The position numbers and the translations under genes are program-made. Under the pieces are notes generated by a model. It did not search any database, was not told the origin of the DNA, and saw only the letters and a program-made list of their open reading frames with translations. From positions 124,001-188,000 of the forward strand of contig NZ_CP146022.1 of NCBI RefSeq assembly GCF_036967205.1: DNA of 64,000 bases, written 5' to 3'. The stretch comes from Streptomyces sp. Q6. Its GTDB lineage: Bacteria; Actinomycetota; Actinomycetes; Streptomycetales; Streptomycetaceae. Below, piece by piece: positions 23,093 through 32,755 of this stretch; position 1 is the first letter of the stretch; every line of letters begins with the position of its first letter.

Positions 23093-24511
23093 TCATCGTG
23101 TCGCTGATCGTTGAGATCGTCGGTCCGAAGCCTCGGTCTTGAGGTGCTTCTCGTCCTTCTGCTTCTGCTTCTTCCTTCCCTGCTGGACCGGCCCAGGAGC
23201 CGGTCGGTGCGGGAGTGCCCTGGTGCCGTCCGGCCCTGCGCTGCCGCTGACTCGCACACTCGCCGTATCGGCGGCAGGGCGCACGGTGTCGTAGCTCGGG
23301 TCATGGGGCGGCGTGATCCTTGAAGTGCTGTCCGCCTCGTCCGGTTGCTGCGAGCCGGTCGTCTTCGCGGGCGCGGAGGACGAAGGGTGAGGGCGGCCTG
23401 CCGCGTCGGCGGCGGGAGGAGGTGCGACGTCGTTCAGGACGGCACCGGTGATCACGAGTGTCAGCGCCCCCGCCACGGCGACGGTCACCGGTGGGAGCCA
23501 TGCTCGGCGAGCTCGCTCGGCGAGGGTGACGGATGTTGGTTCCGCAGGGTGCGCTGGTGCCGCTGCGGCTTCTGCCGGCGCAGGTGCGAGGTCGGTCGGC
23601 CGAGGGACGGAGGTGCGGTGCGTGACCGTGGTCGTGCGCGTTCGCGACACAGGGATCACGGGTTGCGCGGCAGGGGCTGGAGCGGACGCGACCTCCGCGA
23701 GCAGGCGCAGCAGGCGGGCGGTGTCGGGGCGATCTCGCGGATCCTGTGCGGTGACGGAGGACAGCAGGCGAGCCAGACCGGTGGGGACCTGTTCGGGGAT
23801 CCGAGGGGCTTCCATCAGGTGGCTGATGCCCGCTTCGAGGGGTGTCGCGTGGTGGGGCGTCTCGCCGGTGAAAGCCTCAAGGAGAACCAGGCCCAAGGCG
23901 TAGATGTCGCTGGCCTTGCTCGCACCGCGCCCCAGCAGTTGCTCGGGGGCCATGTAGGCGAGGGAGCCGACCAGGGTGCCCGGTTCACTGTGGGTGTGGT
24001 CATCGACGGAGCGAGAGAGCCCGAAGTCCGCCAGGCGCGGTGCACCCAGTTCGTCGAGGAGGATGTTGGACGGCTTGATGTCACGGTGGATGATGCCGCA
24101 GCCGTGCACATGGTCGAGGGCCGAGGTCAGAACCGTCGCCAGCCGTACGGTCTGCGCGAAGGGCAACGGGCCCTCGGTGAGACGGTCGCGCAACGTCGTT
24201 CCGCGCACCAACTCGGTGACCATGTAGGCGCTGTCGCCGTCTCGGCCGACGTCGTAGACAGTGACGAGCGCTGGGTGGGAGAGACGGGCCAGCGTCAGCG
24301 CCTCGTCACAGAATCGGTCCGCGGAGATCGAGTCCGCCGTAGGGCGGAAGACTTTCACCGCCACTTCACGCCCCAGAACCGTATCGACGGCGGCGAAAAC
24401 GTCCGCTGTTCCTCCCGCCCCCAGCCGGTACTGCATCCGGTACCGGCCGTCGCCCGGTGAAGGCTCCTGTGCGAGCGCGGCGGTGTCCCTGCCGCCAGGT
24501 CCTATCAGCAT
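23093..24511 (-). CDS. Membrane-anchored Ser/Thr protein kinase
   Basis: This is a Hanks-type kinase of about 472 residues. The kinase domain (about 25-280) has GAGGTADVF, the ATP lysine in EVAVKVF, HRDIKPSN, DFGLSRS and MAPEQLL. An Ala/Pro-rich linker is followed by a transmembrane helix (LPPVTVAVAGALTLVITGAV) and an outer tail of about 100 residues that is Pro/Ser-rich and ends very basic. No PASTA repeats are present, so the signal sensed is unknown. The start MLIGPGG is set by GAGGAGG seven bases upstream rather than the longer frame. It is convergent with the glycosidase and only 19 bp away. Confidence 0.9.
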   Translation of the reverse strand: MLIGPGGRDTAALAQEPSPGDGRYRMQYRLGAGGTADVFAAVDTVLGREVAVKVFRPTADSISADRFCDEALTLARLSHPALVTVYDVGRDGDSAYMVTELVRGTTLRDRLTEGPLPFAQTVRLATVLTSALDHVHGCGIIHRDIKPSNILLDELGAPRLADFGLSRSVDDHTHSEPGTLVGSLAYMAPEQLLGRGASKASDIYALGLVLLEAFTGETPHHATPLEAGISHLMEAPRIPEQVPTGLARLLSSVTAQDPRDRPDTARLLRLLAEVASAPAPAAQPVIPVSRTRTTTVTHRTSVPRPTDLAPAPAEAAAAPAHPAEPTSVTLAERARRAWLPPVTVAVAGALTLVITGAVLNDVAPPPAADAAGRPHPSSSAPAKTTGSQQPDEADSTSRITPPHDPSYDTVRPAADTASVRVSGSAGPDGTRALPHRPAPGPVQQGRKKQKQKDEKHLKTEASDRRSQRSATR

Positions 24512-24770
24512 CAACAGCCTCCTCCAAGCGCGGCAGTGCACTTCGCGTACCCCGACCCGCACAGGCCACGCCAAGGCGACATCGTTCTCTTACGGGCGTC
24601 CCACGGTCCGTCTTGGTCACCAGACCGAGGTCGGTGTCGCCGATGCGCTAGCTAGCGGAGGCAGAAGGTGGGGCCTTCCTCCGGTACGCGGAAGACCTCC
24701 TCGGCGTCGAGCAGTGTCACCGACGACAAGCTGGACCCAGGCGTCAGGGCAACGGTCCACACCTGGACCA

Positions 24771-25328
24771 TCAGCAGGCGTCGTTCGCATGTTTGTCGAA
24801 CTGGGCGCGGCTCATGGTCCTGTCATCAGCCCACCACTGCCCAGGCTCCAGCGTGTCGATGTCCGTGGCCTCGAAACGGTTGACGCCGCGGTACTTCACC
24901 ACGGTCGCACGCTCTTCCGGCGACCATCTTCCGACCACGAACTCCACGGCGTAGAACCCGTCCGCCGACAGCTTCCTGGCCGGACGTACCTTGACGTGCC
25001 AGGACTTCGGTGGGTGGTAGACGCTGATCTCCTGTTCTCCTGTGACCGACTGGGGCGGCCGGGCCGACCAGTCATCCAGCGCTTCGGCATCCACACGGTC
25101 GGTGTCACCGTCGACGTGCCGGATGCTGATCTCCTCCATGTGTGTGCCCTGTGAGCAGGGACGCAGCAGAGCCCGCACGTCCCCGTCGGGGCCCCTACCG
25201 ATGGCCACCAGCGTCAGTTCCGGCGGACTGCACCCCGCGCTCAGCAGTGCGAGGACCACCATCGCGCCGACGCCCGGCAGCCCTCGCACCGCTCTGGCCC
25301 GACGGCCTCTCACGCCGATGTCCCTCAA
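24771..25328 (-). CDS. Lipoprotein of unknown function
   Basis: The protein has 185 residues with a basic N-terminus and a lipoprotein signal ending LLSAGC, so it is predicted to be anchored on the outer face of the membrane. The mature part is beta-rich (VRALLRPCSQGTHMEEISIR, SWHVKVRPARKLSADGFYAV) and ends in KHANDAC, so two or three cysteines could form a bridge. No family is recognised. A run of 8-bp repeats lies 60 bp upstream. Confidence 0.65.
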   Translation of the reverse strand: MRDIGVRGRRARAVRGLPGVGAMVVLALLSAGCSPPELTLVAIGRGPDGDVRALLRPCSQGTHMEEISIRHVDGDTDRVDAEALDDWSARPPQSVTGEQEISVYHPPKSWHVKVRPARKLSADGFYAVEFVVGRWSPEERATVVKYRGVNRFEATDIDTLEPGQWWADDRTMSRAQFDKHANDAC

Positions 25329-25390
25329 CGCGGCTCCCCCATCTATCCCCCTACAGGATCCCCCGCGAGCCTAGGGGCTCTTGAACCCGT

Positions 25391-25470
25391 GGCCCCTTGG
25401 GCCCTTGGACCCTTGGCTCCTTGGCTCCTTGGCCCCTTGGCTCCTTGGCTCCTTGGCTCCTTGGCTCCTT
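25391..25470. repeat. 8-bp tandem repeat, ten units
   Basis: Ten consecutive 8-bp units, seven of the form GGCTCCTT or GGCCCCTT and the first three slightly varied, run from 25391 to 25470. It lies upstream of the lipoprotein gene, in the stretch 25329-25702 between it and the dioxygenase, which holds no gene. Being 8 bp, unit gain or loss would change any frame read through it, but no translated gene crosses it. Confidence 0.95.
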
Positions 25471-25702
25471 GGGCCAGATCCTCTTCCGCCAGCACGACAG
25501 AGCTGGGTCAGGCAGAAGCCTCGTTGACCGCCGGCCCTCTGTCCATGCCTCCGTACTTCAACAGCGGCGGTGTCCAGCCTCCGACGTCCTGGACAGTCCC
25601 CATAGGGCCCCGGCCGAGGGCGTCCAGGGGACAGCCGGTGATGACATCACGACGGCCGCCCCGAGATCCATCCACGGCGCGAAATCGTCGGCTCCCCGCA
25701 AC

Positions 25703-26527
25703 TCACAGGCCGTCGCGGTCGTGCCAATGCTCCTGCCAGCGCCAGTCGATGGGGTCGTCGGCGCGCTGGTACCGGATGTCGGTGGACAGCCGGGCCACTT
25801 CGTCGGGGTCGGCGTTGTCGAGGGATGCGTGGACCATGTACGGGGAGTGGACCACCATGTCGCCTGCCGCGTAGTCGGCGACCAACCAGCGGGACGCGAA
25901 CTTGTCGGCCAGTGCCGGGAGATCGGCCGTGATGGACGCGGCGGGCCTGCGCAGGCGGCCGTCCTGTTCCTCGGCCCGCACCCGCTGATGGCTGCCCTCC
26001 AGGTAGACAAGGCCGCCTCGTGCGGCGGGGCAATCGCCCAGCGGGATCCAGGAACTGAGCACCCGGTCGGTGCCCTCCCGGAGGTACACCAGGTCGTAGT
26101 GCGCCTGGGTGGCGAATCCGATGCCCGTGTCGCCCGCCCGCTGATGCCGGATGATCTTTCGCCGGTGCAGGAACACCGGCGCGTCCAGGAACCAGGCGTA
26201 CCAGTCGCGGATCGCGGGTTGGGTGCAGAACGCGTCGTAGACGGGACCCGGCACCACCTGCTCGAACAGCACTCGGCGCACGGCCGCCGGGTCCGGGTGC
26301 CCTCGGCCGCGTTCACGCAGCCCGGTTGTGGCCATGGCCTGGAAATAGTGGCGGCGGAAGGCGGTCACACGGTCTGGGGGCAGGGCGCCTTGGAGATAGA
26401 GGTAGCCGTCACGGCGCAGGCGCGCCCACAGGGCGTCGCGGTCATGCCGTTCTTCGTCGGGCACCGGTGTGAGAGCGCCCATCCTGGCGGGCGCGGTGTC
26501 GAGTGAGTAGCCGTTGGACGTCAGCAT
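25703..26527 (-). CDS. Phytanoyl-CoA dioxygenase family protein
   Basis: This is an Fe(II)/2-oxoglutarate oxygenase-like protein of about 274 residues. The HxD motif is in QAHYDLVYLREG, the distal histidine in VHSPYMVHASLDN, and the 2-oxoglutarate arginine probably in RLSTDIRYQR. It would hydroxylate a small molecule or lipid; the substrate is unknown. MLTSNGYSLD at 26527 is chosen with GAGG nine bases upstream; longer frames continue far upstream over the divergent gene and are rejected. It is divergent from an AraC regulator 100 bp away, which likely controls it. Confidence 0.85.
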   Translation of the reverse strand: MLTSNGYSLDTAPARMGALTPVPDEERHDRDALWARLRRDGYLYLQGALPPDRVTAFRRHYFQAMATTGLRERGRGHPDPAAVRRVLFEQVVPGPVYDAFCTQPAIRDWYAWFLDAPVFLHRRKIIRHQRAGDTGIGFATQAHYDLVYLREGTDRVLSSWIPLGDCPAARGGLVYLEGSHQRVRAEEQDGRLRRPAASITADLPALADKFASRWLVADYAAGDMVVHSPYMVHASLDNADPDEVARLSTDIRYQRADDPIDWRWQEHWHDRDGL

Positions 26528-26626
26528 GGGCACCATCCTCGACGCGCCCTGCCGGCGAAGCCATGAACGAAAGCGGCCCGGCAGGGGGACTCTTCGGGTG
26601 CGATCCGTGCCGCTTACAGTGACCGC

Positions 26627-27391
26627 ATGCAGGGCTGGTCGCGCTATCTCACCCCCGCCGCCGCGCACTGGGGGCTCGGTCTGGTGTGCCTGGGAGCGGG
26701 CGGGCAGAGCGGACACGTCGGGACGGTACGAGAGCGGGTGCTGTCGACGCACGCCATGGTGGTGGTGACCGCGGGCCGCGGCCGCTGCAACGACCACGCG
26801 GTCACTCCGCCGGCACTGTTCCACCTACCGGCGGGCGCCCCGCACACCTACGGCCCTGACCGGCACGGCTGGAGCGAGCAATGGGTGCTGTACGACGGCC
26901 CGGCCGCCCGCGCGTACGCCGAACTCGGCTATCTCCCCTCCGGGGTGCTCCCCCTCACCGACCCGGCATCGGCCGCCCTGCGGTTCACCCGGCTACGCCG
27001 AGCCCTGGACCGCCCCGACCCCGAGACCGCGTCCGCCGCGGCCCTCCACGAACTGATCACCGCGGTGGGCCGCCCCCGGTCCACGCACCCGGTCCTGGCC
27101 GCGCTGGACCGCAACAGCGCGCTCCCCCTCGCGGCCACCTCGGACGAACTCGGCCTGAGCCCGGAGCGGTTGCGGGACGTCGTCCGGGAGCAGACAGGAC
27201 ACGGACCGAAGGAGTACGTCCAGCGGCTGCGCATCAACCGGGCCAAGGAACTGCTCGCGGAGACGGACCTGACCGTGGCGGCGGTGTCCCGTCGGACCGG
27301 GTTCAACGACGCCGGCTACTTCACCCGCCAGTTCACCCGCCGCACCGGCATCACCCCCTCTGCCTTCCGCATCCAGCAACAGCGCGGGTGA
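26627..27391 (+). CDS. AraC-family regulator
   Basis: The protein has 254 residues. An N-terminal cupin-like sensor (PPALFHLPAGAPHTYGPDRH) is followed by a C-terminal pair of helix-turn-helices (LPLAATSDELGLSPERLRDV and LTVAAVSRRTGFNDAGYFTR) and the family ending FTRRTGITPSAFR. The cupin part has a histidine-bearing AGAPHTYGP loop that could hold a ligand. It is divergent from the dioxygenase gene, the most likely target. The first ATG at 26627 is used. Confidence 0.88.
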   Translation: MQGWSRYLTPAAAHWGLGLVCLGAGGQSGHVGTVRERVLSTHAMVVVTAGRGRCNDHAVTPPALFHLPAGAPHTYGPDRHGWSEQWVLYDGPAARAYAELGYLPSGVLPLTDPASAALRFTRLRRALDRPDPETASAAALHELITAVGRPRSTHPVLAALDRNSALPLAATSDELGLSPERLRDVVREQTGHGPKEYVQRLRINRAKELLAETDLTVAAVSRRTGFNDAGYFTRQFTRRTGITPSAFRIQQQRG

Positions 27392-27490
27392 CGCCGCAAT
27401 CCCCCCTCGGCCCGCCCACGACCCGGCGGGCGTGCGCTCGTCTTCGGCCGATTCCCTGCCCCACGCCCTGTAACCAGTTATATTGGTTAC

Positions 27491-28093
27491 ATGGAATCCT
27501 CGCCCACCACAGGGCTGACGCTGCACTCCCGCACCGGCGTCGCCTACCGGTTCGACCCCGGTGCGCTGTGCCTGGAGCTGCTGACCACCGGCGGTCCCGG
27601 CCCCTACAGCCGGTACGAGGTCCTGCACGAACCCGCCGACCTGGCCGCCTGGGCAGACCGGTCGCGCCTCACCCCGACGCCCGTACTGGACGTCCGCGCG
27701 GCGGACGTGGCCGCCCTGCGGACCCTGCGCGACGCCCTGTTCCGCGTGGTCATCGCCCACACGCGCGGCGAGCCACACCCGCCCCGCGATCTGGACGTCA
27801 TCAATGAGACGGCCGCCCGTGCGGCCATGGCCCCCGCCATCGCCCCGGACGGAAAGCGGCGCTGGGCCGCAGGCCTCACCGGCACTCACCTGGCGGCCAC
27901 CGTCGCCCGGGACGCCGTCGAACTGCTGACCGGCCCGTTCGCGCACCGCATCCGCACCTGCGCGGCGGAGGACTGCCACCTCATCTACGTCGACACGTCA
28001 CGCCCCGGTCGCCGCCGCTGGTGCTCCATGGAGCACTGCGGCAACCGCCACAAAGTCAGGGCGCTGCGCGCCCGCCACTCCGAGGAAGGATGA
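27491..28093 (+). CDS. CGNR zinc-finger (ABATE domain) regulator
   Basis: This 200-residue protein has an ABATE-type N-terminal domain (FDPGALCLELLTTGG, ADLAAWADRSRL) and a C-terminal CGNR zinc finger: CAAEDCHLIYVDTSRPGRRR, then WCSMEHCGNR. Four cysteines are placed to bind zinc, and the finger is thought to bind DNA. Its stop overlaps the next gene's ATG by 4 bp, so it is co-transcribed with and may regulate the SRPBCC protein. ATG at 27491 is preceded by an AT-rich stretch (GTTATATTGGTTAC) that may be its promoter or operator. Confidence 0.88.
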   Translation: MESSPTTGLTLHSRTGVAYRFDPGALCLELLTTGGPGPYSRYEVLHEPADLAAWADRSRLTPTPVLDVRAADVAALRTLRDALFRVVIAHTRGEPHPPRDLDVINETAARAAMAPAIAPDGKRRWAAGLTGTHLAATVARDAVELLTGPFAHRIRTCAAEDCHLIYVDTSRPGRRRWCSMEHCGNRHKVRALRARHSEEG

Positions 28094-28494
28094 CCGTCAT
28101 GCCCACAGGACTCACCCAGGACGCCGGTTGGCAGATCGGCGTGTCCCGCACCCTGCCGCATCCCGCAGCCGTCGTCTGGGACTTCATCAGCAGCCCCGAA
28201 GGCATCAGCCTCTGGCTCGGCCCCGGCGCGGTCCTCACCCCGGAACGGGGCGCCGCCTACCGGACGGACGAAGGAGTGACGGGCGAGGTGCGCGGCTACC
28301 GCCGCGCTGACCGCATCCGCGTCACCCACGGCACCACCACGCTCCAGGTCGCCCTCGCACCCGCGGCCGACGGAGCCCGCACGATGCTCCGCTTCCACCA
28401 GGAACACCTGGCCGGCGCTGAGGAGCGCGAACGGCAGCGGACGCACTGGCAGCACGTCATGGACCAGGTCGCCACCGCCCTCGAACGGCGGTAA
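28090..28494 (+). CDS. SRPBCC (AHSA1-type) protein
   Basis: This 134-residue START/Bet v1-fold protein has RTLPHPAAVVWDFISSPEGI and SLWLGPGA at the N-terminus, and ends with a helix (HWQHVMDQVATALERR), as in AHSA1-like SRPBCC proteins, which bind hydrophobic ligands. The function is unknown. It is translationally coupled to the CGNR gene (ATGA). An internal ATG three codons on (MPTGL) is an alternative start. Confidence 0.85.
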   Translation: MTVMPTGLTQDAGWQIGVSRTLPHPAAVVWDFISSPEGISLWLGPGAVLTPERGAAYRTDEGVTGEVRGYRRADRIRVTHGTTTLQVALAPAADGARTMLRFHQEHLAGAEERERQRTHWQHVMDQVATALERR

Positions 28495-28726
28495 CCGCCG
28501 ATCGCTTCAGCATCGCCATCACGTTCTGGTTCCAGGCCGGAGATCCCTGGCGAGGCACGACCGCGCGCGGATCGGCCACCGTTGTACGGCCGGGGCGCTG
28601 AACTCGTCGGCACGGCCGACCCGTTCGGCGCCCCTGGCGGCCACCGCACGCCAACAGGCCATGGAGCCGCGGGAACAGGATGTGCGCGCGGCGTCGGCTG
28701 TCGTAGAACCGCGGACGGCCCGGTGC

Positions 28727-29086
28727 TCACGCGGCGTCGACGGGGACCTTCTCCGCGCCGATGCGCCGGATACGCTCCTGCCCCCACTCGACCAGGGACT
28801 CCAGGGCCGTGTTGAGGGTGGCGCCGTGCTCCGTGAGGGAGTACTCGACCTTCGGCGGCACCACGGGGTACACCTCCCGGTGCACGAGGCCGTCCTCCTC
28901 CATCTCCCGCAGGTGCTGTACGAGCATCTTCTCGCTGACGCCCGGAAGTCCGCGCCGCAGCTCCGCGAACCGGCGCGTGCCGTGCTCGTGCAGTTCCCAG
29001 ATGATCAGGGACTTCCACTTCCCGGCGACGACGTCCATGGCCGCGTCGAGCCCGCAGAAGTAGGGACCTCGTCGTGCTGTTGCCAT
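28727..29086 (-). CDS. HxlR-family regulator
   Basis: This MarR-like winged-helix protein of about 119 residues has the HxlR pattern: AAMDVVAGKWKSLIIWELHE, RRFAELRRGLPGVSEKMLVQ, HLREMEEDGLVHREVYPVVP and KVEYSLTEHG. A single cysteine near the N-terminus (PYFCGLDAA) sits where thiol-sensing HxlR members have theirs, so redox or electrophile sensing is possible. MATARRG is chosen because GGAGG lies five bases upstream; a start at 29098 is possible. It is divergent from the reductase at 29226, its likely target. Confidence 0.88.
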   Translation of the reverse strand: MATARRGPYFCGLDAAMDVVAGKWKSLIIWELHEHGTRRFAELRRGLPGVSEKMLVQHLREMEEDGLVHREVYPVVPPKVEYSLTEHGATLNTALESLVEWGQERIRRIGAEKVPVDAA

Positions 29087-29225
29087 GAGTGCCTCCATTC
29101 GGCCCGGGAGGTACTTACCTTCCGGTGAGTACTGCACTAATTAGTCCGTACTGGTCAACTCTACTGGCGCTGAGGAGGATTGAGGCATCAACACCACCTT
29201 CCGCACCACCTGAGGGAGCAGTGAC

Positions 29226-30104
29226 ATGCACGAGATCCACGCCACCGACGTGACCGTCCTCGGACTCGGCGCGATGGGCAGCGCGCTCGCCGAGACCCTG
29301 GTGAAGGCCGGGGTGCGGACCACGGTCTGGAACCGTTCGGCAGGCAGGGCACAGGCGCTCGTCGCACAGGGAGCGAGAGAGGCCGCCCATGCCGCGGAGG
29401 CGGTCCGGGCGAGTCCGCTGGTCGTCGTCTGCCTCTTCGACCACGACTCGGTGCACGAGGTACTCGACCCGCTCGTGGACGACCTGGCAGGGCGCACGCT
29501 CGTCAACCTCACCACGACCACGCCCGAACAGGCACGGCGGTCGGCACTGTGGGCGGCCGAGGCGCAGATCGCCTACCTGGACGGGGGCATCATGGCGGTC
29601 CCGTCCATGATCGGACAGCCGGGGGCCTCGATCCTGTACAGCGGTTCGCAGAAGGTGTTCCGTCACCACGCGTCACTGTTCGAACACTGGGCGACCAGCA
29701 CCTACGTCGACGAGGACGCGGGTCTTGCCTCGCTCTACGACTTCGCGTTGCTGTCGGCGATGTACGTGATGTTCGCAGGGTTCATGCAGGGCGCGGCCAT
29801 GCTGGCACCGGCGGGCATTCCGGCGAGCCGCTTCGCGGCGATGGCCGCCCCGTGGCTGACCGCGATGACCGGCGAACTCGCCGGATACGCCGAGGTCATC
29901 GACGGCGGTGACTACACCGTCCCGGGGCAGCAGAGCCTGACGTTCTCCCACCTCGGCCTCTTCATCGAGGCGATCGCCGACCAGGGAGTGAGCCCCGAAC
30001 CGATCGCCATGGTCCAGCGCCTCATTCAGCAGCAGGTGGACGCCGGCCACGGGACGGAGGGATTCGCCCGCATCATCGAGAGCCTGAAGCACCCCGGCAA
30101 TTGA
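29226..30104 (+). CDS. NADPH-dependent imine-reductase-like dehydrogenase
   Basis: The protein has 292 residues. An N-terminal Rossmann domain with VLGLGAMGSALAETL and WNRSAGRA (the Arg/Ser pair favours NADPH) and NLTTTTPEQ is followed by a helical C-terminal dimerisation domain (YDFALLSAMYVMFAGFMQGA, GYAEVIDGGDY). This is the layout of beta-hydroxyacid dehydrogenase relatives and of bacterial imine reductases. The substrate cannot be told. The neighbouring HxlR regulator suggests induction by a reactive compound. ATG at 29226 follows GGGAGCAGTGAC. Confidence 0.82.
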   Translation: MHEIHATDVTVLGLGAMGSALAETLVKAGVRTTVWNRSAGRAQALVAQGAREAAHAAEAVRASPLVVVCLFDHDSVHEVLDPLVDDLAGRTLVNLTTTTPEQARRSALWAAEAQIAYLDGGIMAVPSMIGQPGASILYSGSQKVFRHHASLFEHWATSTYVDEDAGLASLYDFALLSAMYVMFAGFMQGAAMLAPAGIPASRFAAMAAPWLTAMTGELAGYAEVIDGGDYTVPGQQSLTFSHLGLFIEAIADQGVSPEPIAMVQRLIQQQVDAGHGTEGFARIIESLKHPGN

Positions 30105-30275
30105 TCGATCGTTGTTGAACTCCCCTTCCTGCAACGCTGTTGAGGCTTGCGCCGGCGTGGCTCTACAACTGCGAGCACCCCGGGCCGGCGCGAGTGATCG
30201 AGTCAGGCCCACGACAACCCGCCGGCCCCCCACCCTGCTGCGCTCCTCCGAGCGCGCGCCTCTACCATCACGCAC

Positions 30276-31139
30276 ATGTCGTTCACCTCACCCATACCCG
30301 TTCTCCACAACTCCCGTGGAGCCACGCTCCGTTACGAGGACGGGGCGCTCGTCCTGCGGCTCCCCGACGAGGAGGTACGGATCCCGCTCCCGGCCGTCGC
30401 ACGGATCCACGCCGAGGGACGCACGGTCGCCGTCGAACTCACCGCACGCACGGGGGCTGCACCCGGGGTGCACACGTTGGACGACGTGAGCGAGGCGGCC
30501 GCGGCGCTCTTCGCCGACGCGGTCACCGCGGCCCTGCCCGAGCGCACGGCCGGGGCCGAGCCGGTCGACGGCTCGGCGCTGGTCGTCGTGCGACCCCTGA
30601 CCGAGACGCCGGACGAACAACGAAGACGCAGAAGCCGTCGCAGGACGCGGATCGGGATGGCCTCGGCCGGGTCCGTCTTCTTCGCCCTGGCGCTCGCCGT
30701 CGGCATCCACGGCCAGTGGATCGTCGCGCTCCTGACCCTGCTCGTCGGGCCGGTCGGAGCGGCAAGCCTGGCCTACGCGTGGATCGGCGTGGAGGACCTG
30801 TACCTCCAGTGGTACCTGCCGCGCAACGGCATCACGGTCCAGGCCCGGCTGGTCGGACACTCGCGCATCATGGGCGGCGGATTCGGCACGTACGTCTACA
30901 CGGACCTGCACGGGGAGAGCCGGACCCTGCACCACCGCGGCGGCGGTGCGACCGTCGAGGCCGCCTACCACCCGGACAAGCCGCACATCGTGCGGGTCCC
31001 GGAGTCACGCGGCCAGAAGACCGGCTCTGTTGCCGTGACCGTGTTCCTCGTCCTCTTCGGCCTCGTCGTCGAGGCCGGAACCGCCTACCTGCTCTACGAG
31101 GCCTTCGTGAACGGTTACCCGGGCTACGGCCCGTCCTGA
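30276..31139 (+). CDS. DUF3592-type membrane protein
   Basis: This 287-residue protein has an N-terminal soluble region of about 120 residues, two hydrophobic segments (FFALALAVGIHGQWIVALLT and WIVALLTLLVGPVGAASLAY region, about 133-165), a DUF3592-like beta domain (GITVQARLVGHSRIMGGGFG, YHPDKPHIVRV) and a last membrane helix (VAVTVFLVLFGLVVEAGTAY). The function is unknown. It stands alone between the reductase and decarboxylase genes. Confidence 0.75.
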   Translation: MSFTSPIPVLHNSRGATLRYEDGALVLRLPDEEVRIPLPAVARIHAEGRTVAVELTARTGAAPGVHTLDDVSEAAAALFADAVTAALPERTAGAEPVDGSALVVVRPLTETPDEQRRRRSRRRTRIGMASAGSVFFALALAVGIHGQWIVALLTLLVGPVGAASLAYAWIGVEDLYLQWYLPRNGITVQARLVGHSRIMGGGFGTYVYTDLHGESRTLHHRGGGATVEAAYHPDKPHIVRVPESRGQKTGSVAVTVFLVLFGLVVEAGTAYLLYEAFVNGYPGYGPS

Positions 31140-31270
31140 CCACGGCCGGTCACCGCCTCCGGGAGAGTTGCGCCGGTACACGTGACGGCCGGTCAGGCGG
31201 ATCGTTACGATCACGGCTCCTGCTTCGCTGACCAGGGGCCTTGTATCGACGAAAGGCTCCGCGCACCACC

Positions 31271-32755
31271 ATGACCCACCGTCCGCACGCCCCTGCTCCG
31301 TCTCCGTTCGGCGCACCCTGCGCGCCCCCGATGCCGCCGGCGGTCCACTCGAAGGTGCTGCGGGACGAACTCGTAGCGGCGGCCGAGTGGGCCGCCCAGT
31401 ACCTGAGTGAACTGCCGCAGCGGCCGGTGGGTCGTCCGCTGCCCTCGCACGTACGGTCCTCGTTGCGCGAGGGACGGCTTCAGCTACGGGGCGGAGAGCT
31501 CGGCGGGGTGCTGGACTTCGTGCGCGACGAGATCGCGCCGTACCCGACCGGGAACGGGCACCCCGCGTTCTTCGCCTGGGTCAACTCACCGCCCGCACCG
31601 GCCGGGATTGTCGCCGAACTGCTGGCCTGCGCCATCAACGCGACCTGCGGAATGGGCGAGAACGCCCTGATGGATCTCGAACGGGGCACCGTACGCATGC
31701 TTGCCGACCTGGCGGGTCTGCCCGACGGTACGGGCGGAGTGTTGACCAGCGGCGGCTCCATGGCCAACCTGCTCGCCCTGGCCACGGCCCGCACCTGGTT
31801 CCTCACCCGACGAGGCTCGGGCGACGGCCCCGCCTTCGACCGCGATCACGCTCGCCTCACCCTCTACCCCAGCGCCCAGGCGCACATGTCCGTCGCCAAG
31901 GCGGCCGCCTGCATCGGCCTGCCCGCCCACCGGCTTCGCCCCGTCGCCACCGACGCGCACGACCGACTGGACCCCGCCGCGTTGCGCGCCGCGGTCACCG
32001 CCGACCAGGACGCGGGCCTGCTGCCCTTTTGCGCCGTCACCACGTTGGGAACCACCGCCACTGGTGCCGTCGACCCGCTGGAACCGGTCACGGAACTGTG
32101 CCGGAGCGTGGGAATGTGGCACCACGCCGACGGGGCCTGGGGCGGACTCGGCGCCGGCGTGCCGGCCCTGGCACCCCGCTACGCGGGAGTCGACGGTGTC
32201 GACTCCCTGACCGTGGACCCGCACAAGACCCTGAGCGTGCCGGTGGGTTGTGGGGCGTTGCTCGTACCGGATCCCGAGCACCTGCACACCGCCTTCGCCC
32301 ACCAGGCTTCCTACCTGAGCGCCGGTGAACCGGATGCTTTGCCGTGGCTGTCCCATGCCACGATCGAGCTGACCCGCCCCGGCACCCGCGCCCTCGGACT
32401 GTGGGCCACCCTGCACCACCTGGGCCGCGACGGGGTCACCCGTCTGATCGAGCACTACCTGACCCTCGCCGACCAGTTGCGCGAGCGGATCACCGCCGAA
32501 CCCCGGTTGCACATGGTGGCCGGCGGCCCGTGGCCCGTCGTCTGCTTCCGGCTCACCGACCCGGACGGGGGCGATGCGGACGCCCTGCACACTCGCGTCG
32601 CCCGCCGAGTCCAGGACGCCGGCCACGCCTACCTCGCCACCGTCGCCGTCCACGGTCGCATCGTCCTGCGCGCCGCTCTGTGCAACTACCGCACCACCGC
32701 CGACGACCTCGACCTGCTGATCCGCGAAGTCCTCCACGCCGCCGACGCCGAGTAG
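31271..32755 (+). CDS. PLP-dependent group II decarboxylase
   Basis: This protein of about 494 residues belongs to the pyridoxal-phosphate decarboxylase family (aromatic L-amino acid, glutamate or diaminobutyrate type). Visible landmarks are TSGGSMANLLALATART for phosphate binding, HADGAWGG for the ring-contacting aspartate, and SLTVDPHKTLSVPVGCGALL with the Schiff-base lysine. The amino-acid substrate is not determined. ATG at 31271 is used; a TTG at 31241 in the same frame is an alternative. It is a single gene, flanked by non-related genes. Confidence 0.85.
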   Translation: MTHRPHAPAPSPFGAPCAPPMPPAVHSKVLRDELVAAAEWAAQYLSELPQRPVGRPLPSHVRSSLREGRLQLRGGELGGVLDFVRDEIAPYPTGNGHPAFFAWVNSPPAPAGIVAELLACAINATCGMGENALMDLERGTVRMLADLAGLPDGTGGVLTSGGSMANLLALATARTWFLTRRGSGDGPAFDRDHARLTLYPSAQAHMSVAKAAACIGLPAHRLRPVATDAHDRLDPAALRAAVTADQDAGLLPFCAVTTLGTTATGAVDPLEPVTELCRSVGMWHHADGAWGGLGAGVPALAPRYAGVDGVDSLTVDPHKTLSVPVGCGALLVPDPEHLHTAFAHQASYLSAGEPDALPWLSHATIELTRPGTRALGLWATLHHLGRDGVTRLIEHYLTLADQLRERITAEPRLHMVAGGPWPVVCFRLTDPDGGDADALHTRVARRVQDAGHAYLATVAVHGRIVLRAALCNYRTTADDLDLLIREVLHAADAE

